Of a stretch of 64,000 bases of DNA, positions 18,275 through 28,514 are shown one piece after another. How positions within the stretch are numbered: the first letter of the stretch is position 1; each line of letters starts with the position of its first letter. Below the pieces are notes generated by a model. That model did no database searches and was not told where the DNA came from. It was given only the letters and a program-made list of their open reading frames with translations. Source of the stretch: Ruminiclostridium cellobioparum subsp. termitidis CT1112 (GTDB lineage: Bacteria; Bacillota; Clostridia; Acetivibrionales; DSM-1351); assembly GCF_000350485.1 (NCBI RefSeq), contig NZ_AORV01000078.1, forward strand, positions 1 through 64,000, written 5' to 3'. The translations under genes were made by a program, and so were the position numbers.

Positions 18275-21200
18275 TTATTTATTAAATATCTTATAAATTA
18301 TTACTGCTGTTTGCGCCCTGGTAAGCTTTCCTTTAGGATTCAGATTATTTCCTCCGCCCACAAGAATGCCCTCTTTAACCAGTGAAGCCAAAGCCTTTAT
18401 GGCATATCCGGCAATTTGTGATTTATCATCAAATTTTCCTAGTTCAGATGTTGCTCCTTCTTCCAGAGATTTTCCCGCCAGTTCCATCGCTTTTACCACG
18501 AGTACTGACATCTCCTGTCTTGATATCTGAGCATCAGGGCTGAAGCTGCTATTGCCTGTTCCAGTTGTTATGAAAAGCTTCTTTGCAATTCCTACCGATT
18601 CATAGTAACTGTCTGTCTTTTTGACATCACTAAAGTTATTTTCAAACTTAGCTGTTAATCCCAGAGCTTTAACCAGTGCATCAATAAACTCTGCCCTTGT
18701 GATATTGGTCCCAGGGCTGAACTTATCGGCATCTGTTCCAATCATGATTCCTTTTGATGCAACCATTTCAATTGCTGATTTTGCCCAGTTGTAATTTTTC
18801 AGGTCACTAAAAGCTTTTAAATTGTATGCAACAGCATATATGCCAAAACATGTTGTCTTAAAAGTAACTTTACCTGTTGCGGCATCATATCTTGTATTTG
18901 GAACAGGTTGTATGCTGCCTTTTCCATCAATATACCAAATAACAATACCATCAGGATTTTTTAATTCATCTGTTGTAGGCTTATAGTCTATGCTTATGGT
19001 TACAGGCGCATCGTTGTTCTTCCATTCAATTGTTTTCCCGTCTAAAGTCGCATTAAATTCAATTACGGGTTTGCCCTTTAGCTTTTGTTTAATATCTGAG
19101 CCGAAATTGGATAAATCAGCCTGACCTATAGATATTGCAACCTGTTTTGCCTTTTCAACCTCCATGCCGCTAAACATAGTATCAGGTACTACAATAGTTC
19201 CCAAGTCGGTTTTTATCTCGATTTTCTTTGAGGTATTGTGGGTTTTATCTGTTGCAAAAACATCCTTAGGCAGTTCCAGAATATATTGTGTAGTAGCACT
19301 TATGACTTTGATCTTAATTACGGCTGTTTTAACACCGTTTTCATCCTCTTTCACCTGTTCAAAGATTTTGGAAAGTATGCCCATACCAATTGTTTCTTTA
19401 GCTGTACCATTTTTCACTTCTGGTTTTATTTCAATAGTACCATTAGATATTGTTGGCGTAGTTGGTGTAGCAGGTGCAGAGGTTATTGGCGTTGATGGTG
19501 AAGCAGCCGGTGGAGTAGGAGGAGTCGGTACCGCATTTACAGTAAAACTGACAGTATTGCTTGTTATACCGCCTACCGCAGCTGTTATGGTACCCGTTCC
19601 TGCACTTACAGGATTCAATGTATTTCCTGAAATTATTCCATAGGTTTCGCCTGAAGCAATCGCCCATGTAATCGGGAGACTCGCAATATCATAGGAAGCA
19701 CTATGCTGATCCTTTCCTTCTATAGTGAGATTGCTTAAATCATAACCTGTTTCTCCAACAGTTAATGCCGGTATTGAACCGCTTACTGTAATCGAAGTAA
19801 GCGGAGCTGGTACTGGTGCAGGCTGAGTCAGAACCTCTATATAATCAACATTACAGCACCAATCATTACTATTTGCAATATTATCCTCACTGTTAATCTG
19901 GATCTTGACACTTCCAGTAATTGGTATGTTTAAAGTCAGGTCGGAATAATACGGCCAATCCCCGGTATTTGGTAAGGAAAGTTTCTGTACAAAAAGCCCG
20001 TTTACATATAAACTACATTGTTTTGTAGTACCAGAACCGTTAGAATAGTGTATTCTTAGGTGGTTACCGGAAACTACCGAACTGAAATTAATATTAAATC
20101 CTGAATCCCTAAAGAAACCAACAGCTTTTCCTCCCGAGCAGTTTGCATTAGGCTCTACCTGTGCTCCAGTTAATATAGCATTTTCAGCTTCATATCTATT
20201 TGAAACCTCATTTGAAACTTCAATAAAGTCAACATTACAACAGTAATTATTACTATTTGCTGTATTATCAGCAGCATCAATTTGAAGCTTGGCACTCGCA
20301 GTTATTGGTATATTTACATTAATATCGGAATAATTTGACCAACCTCCTGTACCCGGAAAGAACAATTTCTTAACAAAAATCCCATCTACATATAAACTGC
20401 ATTGTTTCGGTTGTTTTGATGTAGACCCGTTAGAATAGTGTATTCTTAGGTGGTTGCCGGAAACTACTGATTTGAAATTTATATAAGTTCCAGAATCTTT
20501 AAAGTTATTGACATTTCTCCCTCCGGAACAACTTTCTGTGGATTCTGTAGTCACCCCGCTTAATTCAGCATTTTCAGCTTCATATCTCGCCAATCTTAGT
20601 TGTGGATTGACAGAGAAACTTACCGGGCTGCTTCTTATTCCGTCCACCATCGCTGTTACTGTTCCAGTTCCTGCACTTACAGGCTTCAAATTACTTCCTG
20701 AAATTGATGCAAACGATCCGCCTGATACTATTGTCCATGTAACCGGAAGATTCGTAATATCATATGTAGTACTATACTGATCCAGTCCTGCTATAGTAAG
20801 ATTACTTAAATCAAAAGCTGTTGCTCCTTCAGTTAATGCCGGTATTGAACCGCTAACTGTGATTGAGGCAAGCCGTGGAGGTGCGGGTGAATTGACTGTG
20901 AAATTTATTGCGCTACTTGTTGTCCCGTTCACCGTCGCTATTAGTGTACCCGAGCCAACGCCTTCAGGAGTCAGATTGCTTCCTAAAACTGTTGCGATTG
21001 CTCCACCTGTTACAATTGTCCATGTTACCGGGAAACCAGCAATATTATAGGAAGCGTTGCCTTGATCTCTACCATCAATATTCATAGTTCCTAAATCAAA
21101 GCTTGCTCCTCCGGTAGTTAACAACGGAATTGAACCGTCAACTGAAATTGATGTAAGCTGTGGAGATGCCGGAATTTCAATATAATCAACATTACAGCAC

Positions 21201-24200
21201 CAATCGTCACCATTTGCAGCATTATCATCACTGTCAATCTGAATCTTAACACTTCCGGCAATTGGCACATTTACGGTTAGATCAGAAAAATACGGCCAAT
21301 CTCCGGTACTTGTTAAGTTCAGTGTCTGAACATCAGTCCCATTTACATATAAACTGCATTGCTTTATAGTGGAAGAACCATTTGAATAGCGAATTCTGAG
21401 CTGATTACCATTAACTACTGAACTAAAATTAATACTAAAACCCGTATCCTTAAAGAAACCTACAGCTTTTCCTTCCGAGCAGTTTGCATTACTCTCTACC
21501 TGCGCTCCGATTAATGTAGCGTTTTCAGCTTCATATCTATTTGATACCTCACTTGAAACTTCTACGTAGTCAACGTTACAGCAGTATTCACCAGCATTTG
21601 CAGTAACATCATCGTTGTCAATCTGAAGTTTGACATCTGCTCCAACTGGTATATTTACATTTACATTAAGATCTAAATAATTTGACCAGCTTTTTGTACT
21701 TGCCAGATGTAGTGTCTGAACGTCAACCCCATTTACATATAAACTACATTGTCTTGAATATTTACTATCACCATTTGCATAGCGTATTGTAAGGTGATTA
21801 CCAGAAACTACTGATTTGAAATTTATATAAGTTCCAGAATCTTTAAAATTATTGACATTGCTCCCTCCGGAACAGCTTCCGGTGTTCTCTGTGGTAACTC
21901 CGCTTAATTCAGCACTTTCACCTTCATATCTTACCTTTGCTGTTGCTGCATTGACAGCGAAATTTATTGGGCTGCTTGTTATACCATTCATCGTCGCTGT
22001 TAACGTGCCCGTGCCTGCGCTTACAGGGTTCAGGATACTTCCTGAAATTGCTCCATACTCTTGACCTGAAGCAATTGCCCATGTAACTGGGAGACCCATA
22101 ATGCTATAGGAAGCATTATTCTCATCCGATGCGACGATAGAAAGATTGCTTAAATCATAACCTATTCTGCTAACAGTTAATGCAGGTATTGAACCACTGA
22201 GTGTAATTGAGCTAAGCTGTGGCGGTGTCGGGATCTCAATGTAATCAAGATTACAACACCACTGGTCACCATTAGCAGCCAGATCGTCTGTATCAATCTG
22301 AAACTGGATGCTACTTGCATTAGGAATCGGTACATTTACAGTAATGACAGAATAATTAGGCCAATCCTGCGTTGTCGGTAATAAAATTGTCTGAACATCT
22401 GTTCCATTTACATATAAACTACACTGGGTTCCGCTTGCATTTCCATTAGAATAGCATATTCTAATTTGGTTACCAGCTACTACCTGACTGAAATTAATAG
22501 AATCTCCAAGTTCTTTAAAGTAGTTGGTAGCTTTTCCACCGGAACAAGCCCAATTATCTTCTGTGCCCACCCCATTTAATGAGGCGTTTTCACCTTCATA
22601 TCTATTTGTAACCTCAATATAATCAACATCACAGCAGCCATTGCCACCATTTGCAGTTTCATCAGCAGCGTCAATCTGAAGTTTTATACTACTGTTACCG
22701 GCAATTGGTACATATAAATTCAGGTCGGAATAAGTAGACGCATCTCCTGTAGTTGGGAAGGAAAGGGTCTTATGGAAAGTCCCATTTATATACAAGCTGC
22801 ATTTTGCTATGGTTGAGGCTCCATTTGAATAGTGTATTGTAAGGTGGTTACCGGAAACTACACGATTGAAATTAATAAAATCCCCCGTGGTATCAAAGCC
22901 TTTGATATTATACCCTCCAGAATAGCTTCCATTACCATGTTTAGTCACCCCGTTTAATAGTGCATTTTCGGCTTCGTATCTCCCCTGTATCGTGGGTAGC
23001 GCTGATGCACTGACAGTAAAACTTACCGGGCTGCTTGTTATTCCATCTACTGTGGCTGTTAGCGTGCCTGAACCTGCACTTACAGGACTTAGTGTATTTC
23101 CTGAAATCTCAGCAAAAGCATCGCCTGATGTGATTGCCCAGGTAACAGTATCCCCAATACTATAGGTAGCATTATATTGATCCCGTCCAACGATAATAAG
23201 ATCATTTAAATCAAAACTTAATCCACTGGTTAATGTAGGTATTGAACCGATAACAGAGATTGAGGCAAGCGCTGCGGGTGCTGTCCTAAGACCCTTATTT
23301 ATAATCTTGATGTAATCAACATTACAGCAGTAATGATCGCCATTTATAGCAGCATCATCAGCATCAATCTGAAGCTTTACACTTGCCGCAATTGGCATAT
23401 CTACTGTATAGTCGTTATAATTAGCCCAACTTCCTGTAGATGGTAAAGAAATTGTCTGAACATCAATCCCGTTTACGTATAAACTGAATTGTGTTGCAGC
23501 TGTATCCTCTTTTGAATAGTGTATTTTAATTTGGTCACCGGTAGCTACTGCATTAAAATTAATATAATCTCCCGAAGCATTAAAGTAACCTATAGTCTTT
23601 CCTCCAGAGCAGTTTCCGTTATCTTGTGCACTTACTCCGTTTAGTATAGCGCTTTCAGCTTCATAGATATTAAAAACATCATTTGAGACTTCTATGTAGT
23701 CAATATCGCCGCAGTAATTGGTACCATTTTTAGTCTTATCAGCAGCATCAATCTTAAGCTCTAAACTTCCGGTAATTGGTACATTAATATCAAGGTCAGA
23801 ATACTTCGACCAATCTCCTGTGTTCGGGAAGTAAAGGGTCTGATTGAAACTCCCATCTACATATAAACTACACTGTGTTCCACTTGAATTCCCATTCGCA
23901 TAGTGTATTTTAAGGTGTTTGCCAGAAACTCCCGAAGAGAAATTAATAGAATCGCCTTCATCACCAAAGTATCCGACAGTATTTTCTCCAGAGGCCGTTA
24001 CATCATTTATTATATTCACACCAGTTAATGTTGCACTTTCAGCTTCGTATCTCCCTTGAGGCACTGGTGTTAGCTCTGGTAATGGCAAAATCTGCGGCCA
24101 TCCTCCAGCAAGGCTTGTAATTTCTTGACGTAAACTGTCATAGCCCGCTGGTTTTGAAGCACTTATAACATTCTTAGTCCAGTTATTGGTTGTATTACGG

Positions 24201-26035
24201 CTATTGTCAAATATCCCAGTTCCGCCACTCCAGAATATATTACTATCTATAGTATTATCTGATGTGTGGTTATCCATATATATGCTAACACCCCTAGTTA
24301 AAGTGCGCTTACCAACATTTTTGTACCACTTTGTATCAACCCCTGCTTCCCAAGTATAAAGGGCACCCCCATCCTCCATATCACGCATATAATCATCACA
24401 AATATTATATTGTACCAGATTATTGTCTGAATGTAGATATGGCTTGTTGGAAAAAGTAGCTGCATCAAATGGCCTGTGGAGTGCAAGTTCATTCCATCTT
24501 GCCTGGAACATTGCGGTACTGTTTCCGTACGAATCGGTATTTTCTATGTTTTTTTCATCATTCATTTGTTCAGCCATCATCCCTACAATTGATATGGATG
24601 CATACGCTGTTGTAGAAATCTTATTGTACTGGATAGTATTATCATGACTTCCATAAATCGATACAGCCCCTGAATGCATATACTCCAGGCCCATGTCATG
24701 AATATTGTTTCTCTCTATAAGATGGCCATAATTTAAATCCGCATCACCAGGTCCGTATCCAGTTATCTGTACACCGCCCGAGGAATTATATGCAATCTCA
24801 TTACCGATTATTTTAATATTTTGAGCATAATGATCCAGTGCAATACCCTGACTTCCCGAATACGCAATTAAGTTACCATCAAATACACAATCACGCACTC
24901 CCTGCATATATATCATAGCATCTGGATTTTCCGCATTACGTGTCAGCCAGGTTGAATTAAACTCGTCTTCAGGAGTACGGTCTGTATACTTGAACTGGAG
25001 GTCTCTGATTTCAACATCATGCACTTGATTTTTCCACCCCTGTGCCTCCTCATCCCCTTGAAGACGTACAAGTTCTTTAAGTACCGGAGCAAATACAGTT
25101 TTCCCTGCCATTGTATCATCTTTAGGCCAGTAATATACCTTGCCTGCTGAAGAATCTACGACCCATTCTCCTGCCTCGTCTAATACTGGCAGTGCATTGA
25201 ATATATTGAAATATCCCCCCAACAGTCCTTTAAAGTCCGGATATTCTACACAAGATTTACTCTGGAGGCGAGCAGTATTTTTACCCGAATTTATTGTATC
25301 TATTGGTGCTATAATATTCCACCACCATGCAGTGGTCACTGAAATCTCAGCATCCCTATTACTTGGCATATTATTTAATGCACCAGCAGGGAAAGTAATT
25401 AACCTTCCTGTAGTATTCGGATTGTCATGAGTTAAGGTTTCAACAGAAGTTAGTCTAGCCCAATTAAGCCATTCTTTACTTTGTGTACTCTTAGCTACTG
25501 GCTGACTAACATCATCAACATACATAAAATGAAATCTCCATGCAGTCGGTATAGTCGCTACATAAACATGTCCCTGGGCTATGGTTGGAAGACCTGCCGG
25601 ATATTGATCACTGGTTAACAGACTCCAACCAGTAATAGCTTGCCTGCTTTCTAAAATTGCAGATTCATTGGCATACGATCTATAAACTACAGGTTTGCCT
25701 GGTTCACCTGAATCCTCTGGTGTTAACGTGAATGTGTTTTGCAGGTTGTACTCCCCACCCATTAAATATACCGTTACGCCGCCGTCAGGTAAGCCTTCCT
25801 CTGATTTTAACTTCCTTATGGTATCTCTGGCCTTCTCCAAGGTTGCAAAAGGTGAAGTTTCTGTACCTGGGTTTTCGTCACTTCCATTTGTTGCAACGTA
25901 ATAGGCTTGGGTCGAAACCGCAGCCGCGGCAACCTTGTACATCCCCTTTGGCATTATCACCGATGTCAGAAGCATAGCTACAACCAATAAAGTGACTATG
26001 AGCTTCCGCTTAATCATATTCTTTCTTTTTAACAT
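18275..26035 (-). CDS. Giant SLH-anchored cell-surface beta-helix protein with eight CBM-like modules
   Basis: 2586 residues. The ATG at 26035 (MLKRKNMIKRKLIV) has GGGGG ~8 nt upstream; the frame's earlier ATG lacks a site. Residues 1-35 are a signal peptide ending near AAAA. Residues ~40-655 form a right-handed parallel beta-helix beginning YYVATNGSDENPGT, with ATLEKARDTIRKL and GGVTVYLMGGEYNL, resembling GH141/DUF1565-type enzymes. Residues ~660-2165 hold eight ~125-residue CBM6/35-like modules (RYEAENA...CCNVDYIEV), arranged in pairs separated by five Ig-like ~90-residue domains (order CC-Ig, CC-Ig, CC-Ig-Ig, CC-Ig). A Pro/Thr linker, a ~190-residue beta domain and three SLH repeats (~2395-2586, e.g. 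FSPGTNITRAEF, LNPKGKLTRAQTAVIIYK) complete it. It should sit on the cell wall and bind and cleave a complex glycan; the enzymatic activity is inferred. Confidence 0.88.
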   Translation of the reverse strand: MLKRKNMIKRKLIVTLLVVAMLLTSVIMPKGMYKVAAAAVSTQAYYVATNGSDENPGTETSPFATLEKARDTIRKLKSEEGLPDGGVTVYLMGGEYNLQNTFTLTPEDSGEPGKPVVYRSYANESAILESRQAITGWSLLTSDQYPAGLPTIAQGHVYVATIPTAWRFHFMYVDDVSQPVAKSTQSKEWLNWARLTSVETLTHDNPNTTGRLITFPAGALNNMPSNRDAEISVTTAWWWNIIAPIDTINSGKNTARLQSKSCVEYPDFKGLLGGYFNIFNALPVLDEAGEWVVDSSAGKVYYWPKDDTMAGKTVFAPVLKELVRLQGDEEAQGWKNQVHDVEIRDLQFKYTDRTPEDEFNSTWLTRNAENPDAMIYMQGVRDCVFDGNLIAYSGSQGIALDHYAQNIKIIGNEIAYNSSGGVQITGYGPGDADLNYGHLIERNNIHDMGLEYMHSGAVSIYGSHDNTIQYNKISTTAYASISIVGMMAEQMNDEKNIENTDSYGNSTAMFQARWNELALHRPFDAATFSNKPYLHSDNNLVQYNICDDYMRDMEDGGALYTWEAGVDTKWYKNVGKRTLTRGVSIYMDNHTSDNTIDSNIFWSGGTGIFDNSRNTTNNWTKNVISASKPAGYDSLRQEITSLAGGWPQILPLPELTPVPQGRYEAESATLTGVNIINDVTASGENTVGYFGDEGDSINFSSGVSGKHLKIHYANGNSSGTQCSLYVDGSFNQTLYFPNTGDWSKYSDLDINVPITGSLELKIDAADKTKNGTNYCGDIDYIEVSNDVFNIYEAESAILNGVSAQDNGNCSGGKTIGYFNASGDYINFNAVATGDQIKIHYSKEDTAATQFSLYVNGIDVQTISLPSTGSWANYNDYTVDMPIAASVKLQIDADDAAINGDHYCCNVDYIKIINKGLRTAPAALASISVIGSIPTLTSGLSFDLNDLIIVGRDQYNATYSIGDTVTWAITSGDAFAEISGNTLSPVSAGSGTLTATVDGITSSPVSFTVSASALPTIQGRYEAENALLNGVTKHGNGSYSGGYNIKGFDTTGDFINFNRVVSGNHLTIHYSNGASTIAKCSLYINGTFHKTLSFPTTGDASTYSDLNLYVPIAGNSSIKLQIDAADETANGGNGCCDVDYIEVTNRYEGENASLNGVGTEDNWACSGGKATNYFKELGDSINFSQVVAGNQIRICYSNGNASGTQCSLYVNGTDVQTILLPTTQDWPNYSVITVNVPIPNASSIQFQIDTDDLAANGDQWCCNLDYIEIPTPPQLSSITLSGSIPALTVSRIGYDLSNLSIVASDENNASYSIMGLPVTWAIASGQEYGAISGSILNPVSAGTGTLTATMNGITSSPINFAVNAATAKVRYEGESAELSGVTTENTGSCSGGSNVNNFKDSGTYINFKSVVSGNHLTIRYANGDSKYSRQCSLYVNGVDVQTLHLASTKSWSNYLDLNVNVNIPVGADVKLQIDNDDVTANAGEYCCNVDYVEVSSEVSNRYEAENATLIGAQVESNANCSEGKAVGFFKDTGFSINFSSVVNGNQLRIRYSNGSSTIKQCSLYVNGTDVQTLNLTSTGDWPYFSDLTVNVPIAGSVKIQIDSDDNAANGDDWCCNVDYIEIPASPQLTSISVDGSIPLLTTGGASFDLGTMNIDGRDQGNASYNIAGFPVTWTIVTGGAIATVLGSNLTPEGVGSGTLIATVNGTTSSAINFTVNSPAPPRLASITVSGSIPALTEGATAFDLSNLTIAGLDQYSTTYDITNLPVTWTIVSGGSFASISGSNLKPVSAGTGTVTAMVDGIRSSPVSFSVNPQLRLARYEAENAELSGVTTESTESCSGGRNVNNFKDSGTYINFKSVVSGNHLRIHYSNGSTSKQPKQCSLYVDGIFVKKLFFPGTGGWSNYSDINVNIPITASAKLQIDAADNTANSNNYCCNVDFIEVSNEVSNRYEAENAILTGAQVEPNANCSGGKAVGFFRDSGFNINFSSVVSGNHLRIHYSNGSGTTKQCSLYVNGLFVQKLSLPNTGDWPYYSDLTLNIPITGSVKIQINSEDNIANSNDWCCNVDYIEVLTQPAPVPAPLTSITVSGSIPALTVGETGYDLSNLTIEGKDQHSASYDIASLPITWAIASGETYGIISGNTLNPVSAGTGTITAAVGGITSNTVSFTVNAVPTPPTPPAASPSTPITSAPATPTTPTISNGTIEIKPEVKNGTAKETIGMGILSKIFEQVKEDENGVKTAVIKIKVISATTQYILELPKDVFATDKTHNTSKKIEIKTDLGTIVVPDTMFSGMEVEKAKQVAISIGQADLSNFGSDIKQKLKGKPVIEFNATLDGKTIEWKNNDAPVTISIDYKPTTDELKNPDGIVIWYIDGKGSIQPVPNTRYDAATGKVTFKTTCFGIYAVAYNLKAFSDLKNYNWAKSAIEMVASKGIMIGTDADKFSPGTNITRAEFIDALVKALGLTAKFENNFSDVKKTDSYYESVGIAKKLFITTGTGNSSFSPDAQISRQEMSVLVVKAMELAGKSLEEGATSELGKFDDKSQIAGYAIKALASLVKEGILVGGGNNLNPKGKLTRAQTAVIIYKIFNK
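19830..24055 (-). repeat. Coding tandem array of duplicated CBM-like modules (protein-level repeats)
   Basis: Eight homologous module-coding units with recurring blocks such as CSLYVNG and CCNVDYIE. Modules 5 and 7 (both containing FKDSGTYINFKSVVSGNHL) and modules 6 and 8 (GAQVE...NANCS-GKAVGFF) are more alike than other pairs, so a CBM-CBM-Ig block was probably duplicated recently as a unit. Such repeats can recombine and also risk assembly errors. Confidence 0.8.
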
Positions 26036-26127
26036 TATTATAACCCCCGTTGAATTTTTAGATTTTTCTCTCAAAACATATTGTTTTTTCAAAAAATTAA
26101 TTTTAAGGGCAAGTGACTTCGTAGTCG

Positions 26128-28416
26128 TCAAGATTTAATAAATTCCATTATCACATTTGCTCCGGCTTTGATATTTACTTCCCTACAGCCCCAAAGCGCA
26201 TTCTGTCCGAGTATCCTTGATATATCAGAAGATTTCTCAGAAAACATTTTGACTTTTGCATCAAATTCTGTAGGATTTATCAACTTTAATATGAGCTTTT
26301 TATAACCATTTTCTAAAATAACAGCTTCAATATTATCTATCACACAAATGAAACCAGTATCCAATTGTACATACAAACCCGGCACTTCCATATATGTAAG
26401 CATATTTGAAATTTCACACCAGCAGGAACTGTAGAAAACTTCTCCTATCGGCTCAAGCCAATCACTCATTTGAACTCTTTCATTCATCCAACCGGCAGGC
26501 ATGAGTTTTTCTGACCAATGCTCCTTATTTTTACCAGGCCAATACCCCTCCAATGCTTTTATAGGCCTATCTTCTCTTGATAGATATTGGACTTGGTTAT
26601 GCGCCATTTCACGTATTAATTCCAAGTATTTTACATCCCCGGTTGCTCTGTAGAGTTTGAACAGCGAGTCCCCTGACAAGGTGCATATTCCAGGTGCACT
26701 GTGCTTATTCTGTACATTGGCATAAACGGAACCTGCCGTACGCATATCCAGGCTTCCAAAAGTAGAATATGAAGGGAATTTGAAATCATAAGAAACACAC
26801 CAGGTAAAGCACTGGTTTGCCATATCTCTGGCTTTATCAACCCAATGTCTGTTTCCTGTAACTTCATAAAGTACCACAAAGGACTCCAGTAGTCCAAAAG
26901 CCGATTCGCTATCGGGGCATTGGCATATTTCTCCCGGGCCTCCAGTGGTAAAACCCTTTTTTACAAAGTTTTCATAGAAAAAGTTTGCTGAGGCTTCAGC
27001 TACATCTAAATAAGTTTTTTCTCCAAAAAACTGTCCTGCCAGCGCCAGCCCGCCAGGCGCAATACCAGCACTTGTTGAGCCATCTACAATTATTTCTCCT
27101 GTCTCACTGTCTACAAACTGGCCGAACTGCCCATAAACTTTCCACAACCTCACAAATGCATCAGCACATTTACGTGTTCCATCCTTCCATTTCTTCGGTA
27201 TAGTAAAATCCTCATACTGCTTTTTTAGCAACATGAACTGCTTAATCGTAAAGTATAGGGCATCACTGCTTTTTCTTATTAAATGCCAATTGCGATCAGT
27301 ATCTTCCAAATTGTCACTATACCATTTTCCTTGATGACCACAGCCAAAAAAGAAACCTGCTTTGTCCTGCCCACCACTAAAAGCAAACTCAAAAGTCTTT
27401 AGTGCCCTCTCTTTAGATAGCTGTGAGCCTTCAAATATCATTGGGAAGGTAGACATTAGTCCTCCTACCCATCCTATTTGCAAGTCCGCAAACACATTTT
27501 CCCGCAGCCCTACAGAATAATAACCGTGCTCATCTTCCCAATTTTGTTCATTATATTTTTTCTGCTGTATATCCCAGGCCTTTGAAAATGGTATATGGTT
27601 GCTGAGTTTAACTTCGCCCGTCAGATCTTTTCGGATATCCACGAAATAATCGTACAAATCTTGAACACGGCTACACCTGAATAAATATAGTCTTATATTT
27701 AATTTAACTGAATCCCCTTCCTTAAAATCCGCACCCTTATCTTCAGAAGGGAACTTGGTATTGCAAATAATATATCTTTTGTCGCGCCGGACACCAGGCG
27801 CAGCTACTGATATAACAGCACTACTTCTGTCCTCATTCTCTTCGATTTTTATTCCTGAATCCCCCAGCACCGTAAATTGCTGTGTCATTAGCCACAATCC
27901 TCTGCTTTTCGCTGGTTTATAGCATCCAATCGCTGGAGTAGAAAGATCTCTGGTGAGCAATTGTATTTCAGATATTCCTTCATTGATATTTAGCCGCGGT
28001 ACATCGGTAATAACTGCTTGTGCCCCTATCCCCAAATCCTCAGTTTCGGATACTTGTGGCGGATATGCAATATCTCTTGATTTGAACCTGTTTCCGTTAT
28101 ATACTGCAGCCGGCATTAAAACAAAATTGTCCTTTGACCATTGCTGTTCCCGAATGAGTATGGATACATTTGAATTACTGCATTTTCCCCTTTCCAGAAC
28201 AAAATTAGCATGTATATCCACAATACCCTCTGAAATCTGGTCGGCTTCAACCGCTATACGCCATATGGTTCCATCCGGTTCAGACCTCATATATTCATCA
28301 TTTGTACCTGACCATTCCGTCTCGCATGCATCAATCAGATGGCTATTTTCGTATTTTTCCGCCTTAAATCCCAGTTTGATATTGTTATTGTCCAGCAGCA
28401 TTTTAATATTATTCAA
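26128..28416 (-). CDS. Six-hairpin glycosidase-like protein of unknown specificity
   Basis: 762 residues, no signal peptide. The TTG at 28416 follows AAGGAATGAATCATA; an ATG five codons later is possible. I do not recognise a named family. The N-terminal ~270 residues look like a beta-sandwich (VDIHANFVLERGKCS, IQLLTRDLSTPAIGCYKP). Residues ~290-690 contain repeated helix pairs with aromatic/acidic motifs typical of (alpha/alpha)6 barrel glycosidases: AGFFFGCGHQGKWYSD, SAGIAPGGLALAGQFFG, CQCPDSESAFGLLESF, SAPGICTLSGDSLFKLYRATGD. A short beta domain ends the protein. It sits between the binding protein and the SLH protein of the same operon and probably acts on imported oligosaccharides, perhaps as an exo-hydrolase or uronic-acid-acting enzyme. 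Function is inferred from fold and context only. Confidence 0.6.
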   Translation of the reverse strand: MNNIKMLLDNNNIKLGFKAEKYENSHLIDACETEWSGTNDEYMRSEPDGTIWRIAVEADQISEGIVDIHANFVLERGKCSNSNVSILIREQQWSKDNFVLMPAAVYNGNRFKSRDIAYPPQVSETEDLGIGAQAVITDVPRLNINEGISEIQLLTRDLSTPAIGCYKPAKSRGLWLMTQQFTVLGDSGIKIEENEDRSSAVISVAAPGVRRDKRYIICNTKFPSEDKGADFKEGDSVKLNIRLYLFRCSRVQDLYDYFVDIRKDLTGEVKLSNHIPFSKAWDIQQKKYNEQNWEDEHGYYSVGLRENVFADLQIGWVGGLMSTFPMIFEGSQLSKERALKTFEFAFSGGQDKAGFFFGCGHQGKWYSDNLEDTDRNWHLIRKSSDALYFTIKQFMLLKKQYEDFTIPKKWKDGTRKCADAFVRLWKVYGQFGQFVDSETGEIIVDGSTSAGIAPGGLALAGQFFGEKTYLDVAEASANFFYENFVKKGFTTGGPGEICQCPDSESAFGLLESFVVLYEVTGNRHWVDKARDMANQCFTWCVSYDFKFPSYSTFGSLDMRTAGSVYANVQNKHSAPGICTLSGDSLFKLYRATGDVKYLELIREMAHNQVQYLSREDRPIKALEGYWPGKNKEHWSEKLMPAGWMNERVQMSDWLEPIGEVFYSSCWCEISNMLTYMEVPGLYVQLDTGFICVIDNIEAVILENGYKKLILKLINPTEFDAKVKMFSEKSSDISRILGQNALWGCREVNIKAGANVIMEFIKS

Positions 28417-28448
28417 TATGATTCATTCCTTTTTATCGTTATGTTTAA

Positions 28449-28482
28449 CTAAAGGAATACGACTATTTTCGTATTCCTTTAG
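28449..28482 (-). terminator. Intercistronic hairpin after the second binding-protein gene
   Basis: Perfect 14-bp inverted repeat (CTAAAGGAATACGA / TCGTATTCCTTTAG) with a 6-nt loop, 33 bp after the binding-protein stop. Only TT follows the stem on the minus strand, so it is more likely an mRNA-stabilising or partially terminating structure than a full terminator. Confidence 0.6.
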
Positions 28483-28514
28483 CGAAACTTTACTTACAAA
28501 CAGCTTTATATTTA

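Noticed and set aside
19164-19643. 159-codon plus-strand frame, Val/Pro-rich
   Set aside because: Antisense to the Ig-like/linker part of the SLH protein; composition is the mirror of the repeats.
19830-24055. Regular repeats considered as a CRISPR array
   Set aside because: Periodic units of ~375 bp are in frame and encode CBM-like modules; no short identical repeats with unique spacers.
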